From positions 1 through 7,237 of the forward strand of contig JAAYAO010000011.1 of NCBI GenBank assembly GCA_012719335.1: a stretch of 7,237 bases of DNA. The letters run 5' to 3'. Source of the stretch: Propionibacterium sp. (GTDB lineage Bacteria > Actinomycetota > Actinomycetes > Propionibacteriales > Propionibacteriaceae). Positions 1-5,071 of the stretch are shown here, piece by piece. The notes beneath the pieces were generated by a model. It worked only from the letters and a program-made list of their open reading frames with translations. It had not been told where the DNA came from and ran no database searches. Within the stretch, counting starts at the first letter, position 1; every line of letters starts with the position of its first letter. The position numbers and the translations under genes were made by a program.

Positions 1-1332
1 GGGCGGCGAGGCCCGCACGGTGCGGTAGGCGGTGACGTCCTCGACCTCCCAGCCGAGTTCGACCAGCGCGGCGGACAGGGTTTCGGTGGCGATGTCCGCG
101 CGCGGCAGGAAGACCCGGTTGATCGGGTCGAGCACCTCGTCGTAGGGCGGGAACTCCGCGGCCAGGCCGGCGGCGGACTGGTCACCGACCGGGATCAGGT
201 CCGGCTCGATGCCCCAGTCCTGCAGCGACTTGGCGGTGGTGCGACCGACCGCGGCCACCTTCAGGCCGGAGAAGTCGCGGGCGTCCAGGCCGACGGCCTC
301 GAACCGTTCGCGCACCGCCTTGACCGCGTTGACCGAGGTGAACGCGACCCATTCGTAGCGGCCCTCGACCAGGCCGCGGATCGCCTTCTCCATCTGCTGG
401 GGCGAGCGCGGGGGTTCGACCGAGATGGTCGGTACCTCTTCGGAGGAGGCGCCGTAGGAGCGCAGCCGGTTGGTCATCGGGCCGGCCTGGTCCTTGGTGC
501 GGGGCACCAGCACGCGCCAGCCGAACAGCGGCTTCGACTCGTACCAGGACAGTTCTTGTTCGTTCTCTGCCACGCCCGGTCCGATCACCACGTGCACGTG
601 GGCGTAGTCGTCCACTCCGGCGGCGGCGACCGCGTCGGCCAGGCCGGCCAAGGTGGAGGGGATGGTGGTTTGGGCGGTGGAGCCGCCGGAGATGATGACC
701 ATCGCGGGGTCGTCGCTGACCCGGCCGGCCAGCGCGGTGGCGGCGGCGATGTCGGCGACCATGCCGGCGCGGGCGTTGATCACCAGGGTGCCGGCCAGCG
801 CCCAGTGGGCGGCCTGGCTCTTGGTGAAGGTCTCCCCCACCGTGACGAAGTGCATGCCGTCGACGGTGTTCAGCGAGATGCCGGCGTATTCGGGGACGGC
901 GGTGAGGCTGGACACGCCGGGGACGATCTCGAACTCGATACCGCCCTTGACGCATTCGGCGGCCTCTTCGGCGACCCCGGCGTCCATGAACGGGTCACCC
1001 TTGACCAGGCGCACCACCCGTGAACCGTCACAGGCGTGGTTCAGCACGGCGCGGGCACGCTGCAGCGGGGTGAGCTGACGCTGGTTGGCCCGGGGGCTGA
1101 TCACCTGCACCTCGGCAGAGGGGTTCACCTTGACGGCGGGGTGTTCGAGGATCGCGGTCAGCTCCTCGTCCTCGATCACCACGGCGATGGCATCGGCGAG
1201 GGCGGCAACGGCACCGAGGGTGAGCAGGTCGGGATCTCCCGGACCGGTTCCGACGAAGATCACCCGGCCGCGCGGAGCAGGCGTGGCACCCGTCAGCGTG
1301 GGCGAGGGGGTCGATGCCGGATTAGCGCTCAC
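1..1332 (-). CDS. hemD: HemD: SUMT-like domain fused to uroporphyrinogen-III synthase (3' end cut by window)
   Basis: Uroporphyrinogen-III synthase cyclises hydroxymethylbilane, with inversion of ring D, into uroporphyrinogen III, the branch point to haem, sirohaem and cobalamin; it acts in the cytosol. 444 codons are visible and the frame is still open at base 1; the M. tuberculosis homologue is about 565 residues, so roughly a fifth is missing. Residues about 22-255 form a tetrapyrrole-methylase (SUMT/CobA-like) domain: the glycine-rich VGTGPGDPDLLTL loop is at 27-39, a GDPF motif at 112-115 and VPGVSS at 137-142. Residues about 271 onward form the HemD domain (VLVPRTKDQAG near 274, FTSVNAVKAV at 331-340, FLPRADIATETL at 408-419). 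Several canonical SUMT motifs are altered, so methyltransferase activity is doubtful. The GTG start at 1332 is chosen because AAAGAGG (1338-1344) lies 5 nt upstream. It follows hemC by 23 bp as the last visible gene of the operon. Known pattern: hemB usually follows, outside this window. Confidence 0.93.
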   Translation of the reverse strand, partial: MSANPASTPSPTLTGATPAPRGRVIFVGTGPGDPDLLTLGAVAALADAIAVVIEDEELTAILEHPAVKVNPSAEVQVISPRANQRQLTPLQRARAVLNHACDGSRVVRLVKGDPFMDAGVAEEAAECVKGGIEFEIVPGVSSLTAVPEYAGISLNTVDGMHFVTVGETFTKSQAAHWALAGTLVINARAGMVADIAAATALAGRVSDDPAMVIISGGSTAQTTIPSTLAGLADAVAAAGVDDYAHVHVVIGPGVAENEQELSWYESKPLFGWRVLVPRTKDQAGPMTNRLRSYGASSEEVPTISVEPPRSPQQMEKAIRGLVEGRYEWVAFTSVNAVKAVRERFEAVGLDARDFSGLKVAAVGRTTAKSLQDWGIEPDLIPVGDQSAAGLAAEFPPYDEVLDPINRVFLPRADIATETLSAALVELGWEVEDVTAYRTVRASPP

Positions 1333-1337
1333 GTTTG

Positions 1338-1344
1338 CCTCTTT
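1338..1344 (-). promoter_or_regulatory. Shine-Dalgarno of hemD
   Basis: AAAGAGG on the minus strand lies 5 nt before the GTG at 1332. It supports that start and lies in the 23-bp gap after the hemC stop. Confidence 0.6.
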
Positions 1345-1355
1345 CGTCTTGCTAA

Positions 1356-2324
1356 CTACAGACCGTGCGTCTTGGGGGCGTTCAGTTGTCGTACCGGGCC
1401 GATCCGGCCCAGAGCCACCTCGGCCAGCCGTTGCCCGGCGCCGGTGGCGTCGGTGGCAGTGCCGTGGCCGGTTACCCGTACCACCGACTCACCCGCGGGC
1501 GAATCGACAGCGATAACCGCGCTCATGGTCAAATCATGGCCTTTATCATGCCCAGATTCCAATCGGGCAGCCACCCCCACCGGTGCGAGGCACCCGGCTT
1601 CGAGGGTATTGAGGAATGCGCGTTCGGCTACGGCAGTTGCCCGGGCGGCCGGATCGTCCATCGGCAGGACGGCTTCGCGCAGGGCCTCGTCGTCGGCCCG
1701 AATCTCCACCCCGAGGGCGCCCTGCCCGGCGGCCGGCAGCATCACCGACAGGTCGAGCGGGTGGGCGGGCAGATCCCGGACGGTGAGGGTGTCGCCGTGG
1801 TGCAGGTAGCCGAGGCGGTGCACCCCGGCGGCGGCCAGCAGTACCGCGTCCAGTTCGTCGTGGGCGACCAGGTCGAGGCGGGTGTCGACGTTGCCGCGGA
1901 TCGGGACGATCTCGAAGTCGACGCCGGCGGTGCGGCAGTACTCGCGCAGTTGCGCGGCGCGGCGCGGGGAGCCGGTGCCGACGCGTTTGCCGGCCAGCTC
2001 GGCCAGCGGGGTGCCGACCAGCACGTCGTGGACGGGGGCGCGTTCGGGGATCGCGGCGATGTCGAGGCCGGGGGCTTCGGCGGTGGGCAGGTCCTTCAGC
2101 GAATGGACGGCCACGTCGATGGTCTTGTCGCGCAGCCGGTCGCGCACCGCGATCGCGAAGACGCCGGTGCCGCCGATCTCGGTGAGGTGTCGCCGGTCGG
2201 TGTCACCCTCGGTGGTGATGCCGACCATTTCGACGTCGTGGCCGGCGGCGCGCAGGATGTCGGCGATGCCGTCGGCCTGGGCACGGGCCAGTGGCGACTT
2301 GCGGGCGCCCACTCGAATCAACAT
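1356..2324 (-). CDS. hemC: Porphobilinogen deaminase (hydroxymethylbilane synthase) HemC
   Basis: HemC condenses four porphobilinogen molecules into linear hydroxymethylbilane, using a covalently bound dipyrromethane cofactor; it is cytosolic. The protein is 322 residues, normal for the family. Visible family motifs are VGARKSPLARAQ at 5-16, HSLKDLP at 74-80 (Asp78 matches the catalytic aspartate of E. coli HemC), RVGTGSPRRAAQL at 114-126, PIRGNVDTRL at 141-150, AAGQGALGVE at 198-207, and LEAGCLAPVG at 241-250, in which Cys245 is the cofactor-attachment cysteine. The ATG at 2324 has GGAG (2330-2333) 5 nt upstream. It begins 22 bp after the hemA stop and ends 23 bp before hemD, so the three genes are almost certainly cotranscribed. 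No key residue is missing. Confidence 0.98.
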   Translation of the reverse strand: MLIRVGARKSPLARAQADGIADILRAAGHDVEMVGITTEGDTDRRHLTEIGGTGVFAIAVRDRLRDKTIDVAVHSLKDLPTAEAPGLDIAAIPERAPVHDVLVGTPLAELAGKRVGTGSPRRAAQLREYCRTAGVDFEIVPIRGNVDTRLDLVAHDELDAVLLAAAGVHRLGYLHHGDTLTVRDLPAHPLDLSVMLPAAGQGALGVEIRADDEALREAVLPMDDPAARATAVAERAFLNTLEAGCLAPVGVAARLESGHDKGHDLTMSAVIAVDSPAGESVVRVTGHGTATDATGAGQRLAEVALGRIGPVRQLNAPKTHGL

Positions 2325-2346
2325 GCGGTCTCCGGGGCTGGGTGGG

Positions 2347-3612
2347 TCACGGGGCCTCCGGGGCGCGAGTGACCGCGTCGACGGTTTGCTGGTCGAGGGC
2401 GAACAGGTCGCGCAGCGCGGCGGCGTAGTCGACCTGCTCGTCGTCGGCGAACTGTTGCACCCGCACGGTGGGGCGGTGCAGCAGCTTGTCGACGATCCGG
2501 TGCATGGTCTTGGCGACCTCGGCGCGTTGGGTATCGGTGAGGTCGCCGGCGCGGCGGTGCAACCGGTCGAGTTCGGCGTCCATCACCTCGGTGGCCATGG
2601 TGCGCAGGGCGACCACGGTGGGGGCGACCTCGGCGGCGCGGCGGGCGGTGAGGAAGGCCGACACCTCGTCGGCGACCAGTTGCCGGGCGGCGGCGACCTC
2701 GGCGGCGGTGGTGTCGTCCAGATCCTGGGTCATCAACCGGCGCAGGTTCACCAGCGGAATCTGGTCGCCGACCGATTCGTCGATGTCGGCGGGCAGGGCC
2801 AGGTCGATGGCGCCGACGATGTGGCTGCCGACCTGGTCGGCGTGCAGGACGCGGCCGCGGGCGCCGGTGCAGGTGATCAGCACGTCGGCCTCGGCCAGGG
2901 CGGTGTCGAGTTCGGCCATCGGCAGGGCGCGTCCACCGACCTGTTCGGCCAGCCGGACGGCCTTCTCGTGGGTGCGGTTCACCAGGGTGACCGCGGCGCC
3001 GGCGTCGGTGGCGGTGTGTGCGGCCAGGGTGGCCATCGAGCCCGCGCCGAGCACCAGCACCTGCCGGTCGACCAGGCTGACGCCGTCCCCTGCCAGGGTG
3101 GCGATCGAGGCGGTGACCAGGGAGCGTCCGGCGCCACCGATGCCGGTGTCGGTCTGCACCTTCTTGCCGACCCGCAGGCCCTGCTGGAAGAGGGCGTTGA
3201 GGGTGGTGCCGACCGAGCCGATGGATTGGGCACGGGCCAGCGCGTCGCGCACCTGGCCGAGAATCTGGCTTTCGCCGACCACCATCGAGTCGAGGCCGCT
3301 GGCGACCCGGAACAGGTGGCCGACCGCGGCGCCGTCGTAGAAGACCCGGCAGCCGGCGGTGATGTCGTCGGCATCGAGGCCGCTGATCGACGACAGCAGG
3401 CCGGTGGCGTCGTCGAGGCCGCCGTGGAAGCGGGTGACGTCGAGGTAGAGCTCGGTGCGGTTGCAGGTGGACAGCACGACGGCCTCGTTGATCACGGTGC
3501 TGTCGAGCAGCGCGGTGGTCAGTTTCTCGCCGTCCGCGGCGTCCATCGACACTCGTCCGAGGATGTCGATCGAGGCGGATCTGTGGGACAGGCTGACCGC
3601 GAGAATGCTCAC
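2347..3612 (-). CDS. hemA: Glutamyl-tRNA reductase HemA
   Basis: HemA reduces glutamyl-tRNA(Glu) with NADPH to glutamate-1-semialdehyde, the first committed and usually rate-limiting step of the C5 route to haem. The protein is 421 residues, in the normal range. The N-terminal catalytic domain shows LSHRSA at 8-13 and VVLSTCNRTELYL at 45-57, with Cys50 as the thioester nucleophile. SGLDSMVVGESQILGQV (105-121) is the family signature. The NADPH Rossmann loop is VLVLGAGSMA at 185-194, followed by VNRTHEKA at 211-218; the helical dimerisation domain spans about 320-405. The GTG start at 3612 overlaps the rex stop by 4 bp (GTGA), and the GGAGG element (3626-3630) lies inside the last rex codons, so translation is probably coupled to rex. 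One oddity: the usual LAVPRD-type segment reads LALPAD at 271-276, with Ala275 where arginine is normal. Confidence 0.98.
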   Translation of the reverse strand: MSILAVSLSHRSASIDILGRVSMDAADGEKLTTALLDSTVINEAVVLSTCNRTELYLDVTRFHGGLDDATGLLSSISGLDADDITAGCRVFYDGAAVGHLFRVASGLDSMVVGESQILGQVRDALARAQSIGSVGTTLNALFQQGLRVGKKVQTDTGIGGAGRSLVTASIATLAGDGVSLVDRQVLVLGAGSMATLAAHTATDAGAAVTLVNRTHEKAVRLAEQVGGRALPMAELDTALAEADVLITCTGARGRVLHADQVGSHIVGAIDLALPADIDESVGDQIPLVNLRRLMTQDLDDTTAAEVAAARQLVADEVSAFLTARRAAEVAPTVVALRTMATEVMDAELDRLHRRAGDLTDTQRAEVAKTMHRIVDKLLHRPTVRVQQFADDEQVDYAAALRDLFALDQQTVDAVTRAPEAP

Positions 3613-4292
3613 CGAATATTCACTTCCTCCCGGTCGGCACCGGGATGGGCACGACGTTCATGGTAAGCGAGAATTTGTAGTTCTTGGGCCAGATCAACAT
3701 CGCGGATATGCACCCCCGTGGGTACCCGGACGGGAGTGGCCGAGAAATTCAGGATTCCGGTTATGCCCGCGGCGATCAAATCGTCACAGACCTGCTGGGC
3801 CGCCGCGGGCGGGGTGGCCACCACCGCGAGCACCGCGCCGGTGCGGCGGGCGATGGCGGGCAGTTCGTTCGGGTGACTGACCGTGACCGTGCCGTCGCCG
3901 ACCCGAAAGGTGCGGCCGATCAGCTTCGGGTCGACGTCGAAGGCGGCCACCACGGTGAAGCCCTGGGAGCGTCGTCCGGCGTGGTTGGCCACGGCCAGGC
4001 CGAGGTTGCCCATGCCGGCCACGATCAGCGGGTGGATCTCGTCGGCGCCGGTGTGCTCGGACAGTTGGGCGAGCAGGTCGCCGGCGACGTAGCCGACCCC
4101 GCGGGTGCCGTGCAGGCCGAGTACGGAGAGGTCTTTGCGCACTTGGGCGGGGTTGACGCCGGTGGCCTCGGCGAGTTCGGCCGAGCTGACCGTGCCGCGC
4201 GGGTCGAGGGCGGCCAGGGCACGCTGGTACAGCGGCAGGCGGTTGATCGTCGCCGCCGGAACCGGCGGTGCAGTCGGCACGCTGTCGGTCAA
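3609..4292 (-). CDS. rex: Redox-sensing transcriptional repressor Rex
   Basis: Rex is a homodimeric DNA-binding protein that senses the NADH/NAD+ ratio. NADH binding releases it from operators in front of respiratory and haem genes. The protein has 227 residues, slightly short for the family. An N-terminal winged helix (about 16-84) contains INRLPLYQRAL at 16-26, VNPAQVRKDLSVLG at 46-59 (recognition helix region) and GTRGVGY at 62-68. A Rossmann domain follows with the loop VAGMGNLG at 91-98 and acidic AFDVDP at 117-122, which fits NAD(H) selectivity. ATPPAAAQQVCDDL at 159-172 and the C-terminal domain-swap helix around ELQILAYHE at 204-212 complete the family pattern. The TTG at 4292 is preferred because AGGAGG lies 4 nt upstream; GTG at 4280 is the alternative. 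It is the first gene of the rex-hemA-hemC-hemD operon, as known in Streptomyces, and is probably autoregulated through the site at 4334-4351. Confidence 0.96.
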   Translation of the reverse strand: MTDSVPTAPPVPAATINRLPLYQRALAALDPRGTVSSAELAEATGVNPAQVRKDLSVLGLHGTRGVGYVAGDLLAQLSEHTGADEIHPLIVAGMGNLGLAVANHAGRRSQGFTVVAAFDVDPKLIGRTFRVGDGTVTVSHPNELPAIARRTGAVLAVVATPPAAAQQVCDDLIAAGITGILNFSATPVRVPTGVHIRDVDLAQELQILAYHERRAHPGADREEVNIR

Positions 4293-4296
4293 CGGC

Positions 4297-4302
4297 CCTC
4301 CT
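4297..4302 (-). promoter_or_regulatory. Shine-Dalgarno deciding the rex TTG start
   Basis: AGGAGG on the minus strand sits 4 nt before TTG at 4292 and 16 nt before the alternative GTG at 4280. This favours the rare TTG start. An in-frame TAG lies upstream, so no longer form is possible. Confidence 0.6.
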
Positions 4303-4322
4303 ACGGTGGATGCGACCGTCTC

Positions 4323-4351
4323 AACCTAGGCGCTTGTGAATATTTACACAA
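4323..4351 (-). promoter_or_regulatory. Promoter of rex-hemACD
   Basis: On the minus strand, TTGTGT (4351-4346) as -35 and TAGGTT (4328-4323) as -10 are separated by exactly 17 nt. TAGGTT fits the actinobacterial TANNNT pattern. Transcription would start near 4316-4319, leaving a leader of about 25 nt with the rex Shine-Dalgarno. The -35 and much of the spacer are covered by the Rex operator, the geometry expected for repression by steric exclusion. This is inferred from sequence only. Confidence 0.65.
4334..4351. promoter_or_regulatory. Rex operator (ROP site)
   Basis: TTGTGAATATTTACACAA is an 18-bp near-palindrome (7 of 9 base pairs symmetric). Its outer arms TTGTGAA and TACACAA match the known Rex-binding consensus of the form TTGTGAA-N4-TTCACAA with one deviation. 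It is a conspicuous AT-rich island in GC-rich DNA, lies about 40 bp upstream of the rex start and overlaps the -35 and spacer of the proposed promoter. Rex autoregulation of a rex-hemACD operon is established in Streptomyces coelicolor; its operation here is inference. Confidence 0.88.
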
Positions 4352-4413
4352 AGTGGCACGGGGTGGTTCGTTCCGGGCCGATTCGGGCCGCGTCGACCCC
4401 GCTGCGAGGGGCG

Positions 4414-4435
4414 CCGGGGCCTGTCGGCCACCCGG
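4414..4435 (-). terminator. Possible hairpin downstream of the glutaredoxin-like gene
   Basis: About 19-40 nt past the stop at 4454, the minus-strand sequence can pair CCGG..GGCC with GGCCCCGG around a GACA loop, leaving a 2-nt bulge. No T-run follows. It could end the small gene's transcript before the rex promoter. GC-rich actinobacterial DNA produces such stems by chance, so this is weak. Confidence 0.3.
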
Positions 4436-4453
4436 GTCGGCGGAAGGCGCCGT

Positions 4454-4693
4454 TCAGTCGAGCGCGGCGGCCAGGCGGTTGGGGTCGACCCGCCAGATGT
4501 CGTGCTGTTCGCCGTCGACGAAGATGACCGGCACCTGGTCGGTGAATCGGCGGCGCAGTTCGGGGTCGGTGTCGATGTCGCGGGTCTGCCAGGTGATGCC
4601 GCGGGGGGTGCACACGTCGGCGATCACCTCGAGGGCCACCTCGCACAGGTGACAGTTCTGCCGGACCATGACCAACACACGGGGTTCACTCAC
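4454..4693 (-). CDS. Small glutaredoxin-like (thioredoxin-fold) CxxC protein
   Basis: A 79-residue protein of the glutaredoxin-like family (DUF836 type), comparable to the small protein encoded beside hemA in M. tuberculosis (Rv0508). It starts RVLVMVRQNCHLCEVAL, a beta strand followed by a redox-type C14-H-L-C17 motif at the head of helix 1. QVPVIFVDG at 53-61 supplies the cis-proline (Pro55) and beta hairpin of the thioredoxin fold. The likely role is cytosolic thiol-disulfide exchange or metal/thiol handling; the physiological partner is unknown for the family. The GTG at 4693 is chosen because the recognisable fold begins just after it. It has no convincing Shine-Dalgarno, but TACAGT ends 6 nt upstream, so the transcript may be leaderless. 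A longer in-frame reading back to 4915 is antisense noise. It lies 161 bp upstream of rex, separated by the rex promoter, so it is probably not in the haem operon. Confidence 0.88.
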   Translation of the reverse strand: MSEPRVLVMVRQNCHLCEVALEVIADVCTPRGITWQTRDIDTDPELRRRFTDQVPVIFVDGEQHDIWRVDPNRLAAALD

Positions 4694-4699
4694 CCCGGC

Positions 4700-4705
4700 A
4701 CTGTA
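4700..4705 (-). promoter_or_regulatory. -10 element, likely leaderless start of the glutaredoxin-like gene
   Basis: TACAGT (TANNNT pattern) on the minus strand ends 6 nt before the GTG at 4693, which would place the transcription start on the first base of the start codon. No Shine-Dalgarno and no good -35 are visible. Leaderless genes are common in actinobacteria. Confidence 0.4.
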
Positions 4706-4740
4706 CGAGATCGGCCCGGCGACAGTGCCACCCGTTCGCC

Positions 4741-4758
4741 CCGGGGGTTGCCCCCCGG
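4741..4758 (-). terminator. GC hairpin after the six-cysteine gene
   Basis: CCGGGGG and CCCCCGG form a perfect 7-bp stem with a GCAA loop on the minus strand, beginning 14 nt beyond the stop of the 49-residue gene. A T-run is absent, as in many actinobacterial terminators. It suggests the small gene is transcribed alone and not through into the glutaredoxin-like gene. Confidence 0.45.
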
Positions 4759-4772
4759 CAGTCGGAGGTGAC

Positions 4773-4922
4773 TCAGAAACCGAAGACCGAACCGGCCGAG
4801 GGGTTCGGCTTGCACTGGCAGCGGTTCTCCTGCGGGACGTTGCGGAAAACCTGGTCGACGTGCTGACCGCACCCGACCCAGGTGACCTTGCCGCACTTCT
4901 GGCACGTGGCTGCACTGCACAT
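4773..4922 (-). CDS. 49-residue six-cysteine protein, zinc-ribbon or metallothionein-like
   Basis: A 49-residue protein beginning MCSAATCQKCGKVTW, with cysteines at 2, 7, 10, 18, 35 and 37 and a histidine at 21. The spacing C7-x2-C10, C18-G-x-H21 and C35-x-C37 suggests a small metal site, either a zinc ribbon or a Cu(I)/Zn thiolate cluster. I recall similar short hypothetical proteins in actinobacteria but know of no assigned function. The ATG at 4922 is strongly supported by AAGGAG (4929-4934) with a 6-nt gap; an upstream extension to 5105 runs through the promoter and is rejected. No signal peptide is seen, so it should be cytosolic. It has its own promoter containing a CsoR/RicR-like palindrome and is followed by a hairpin. 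By analogy with the RicR-controlled metallothionein MymT of M. tuberculosis (also a small Cys-rich protein), a copper- or persulfide-buffering role is plausible but unproven. Confidence 0.85.
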   Translation of the reverse strand: MCSAATCQKCGKVTWVGCGQHVDQVFRNVPQENRCQCKPNPSAGSVFGF

Positions 4923-4928
4923 GGAAAG

Positions 4929-4934
4929 CTCCTT
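4929..4934 (-). promoter_or_regulatory. Shine-Dalgarno of the six-cysteine gene
   Basis: AAGGAG on the minus strand lies 6 nt upstream of ATG at 4922. It is a good ribosome site in this window and strong evidence that this very short frame is translated. Confidence 0.75.
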
Positions 4935-4982
4935 CACTCCTGGTGGCCGGTGGGCCGCCGTTTCGGGGCCCACCGCGACTCG

Positions 4983-5012
4983 AAGATATACCCCTGGGGG
5001 TATCTTCTTCAA
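4983..5012 (-). promoter_or_regulatory. Promoter of the six-cysteine gene
   Basis: On the minus strand, TTGAAG (5012-5007) is a good -35 and TATCTT (4988-4983) a TANNNT -10, separated by 18 nt. The start of transcription would fall near 4976, leaving about 53 nt of leader. The spacer is almost entirely the palindrome described separately, so a repressor bound there would block polymerase. TATCTT also occurs on the plus strand (5001-5006), but without a recognisable -35 for vsr. Confidence 0.6.
4988..5003. promoter_or_regulatory. CsoR/RicR/CstR-type operator palindrome
   Basis: ATACCCCTGGGGGTAT has 7-bp perfect arms (ATACCCC / GGGGTAT) around a 2-bp centre. Inverted TACCC...GGGTA repeats with G-tracts are the known operator form of CsoR-family sensors: copper-responsive CsoR and RicR, and persulfide-responsive CstR. 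A second, offset repeat GAAGATA (4982-4988) / TATCTTC (5001-5007) encloses it. The site lies between the -35 and -10 of the six-cysteine gene. The cognate regulator is not encoded in this window. Confidence 0.65.
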
Positions 5013-5071
5013 GTTGGTTTCCCGCTTCCGTGCCGGGCGGGGTCGGTCATCATGGAGGCATGGAGCGACCC

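Noticed and set aside
182..955. A 257-codon minus-strand frame within hemD in another frame
   Set aside because: Extremely arginine-rich, no recognisable domain, and fully overlapped by the hemD frame that carries clear SUMT-like and HemD motifs.
1882..3666. A 594-codon plus-strand open frame opposite hemC/hemA, and similar long plus-strand frames (1365-2372, 2468-3340)
   Set aside because: They are antisense to well-recognised hem genes, are rich in Gly/Ala/Arg/Val with low complexity, and show no family motif. Long antisense frames are usual in 70% GC DNA.
4694..4915. Upstream in-frame extension of the glutaredoxin-like protein (153 residues in total)
   Set aside because: The extension overlaps the six-cysteine gene on the same strand in another frame and has a low-complexity Arg/Ser/Pro composition. 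The thioredoxin fold begins right after GTG at 4693.
5014..5042. TTGGTT as a -35 for vsr on the plus strand
   Set aside because: No TANNNT hexamer lies at a proper distance; the downstream sequence is GGCGGG-like.
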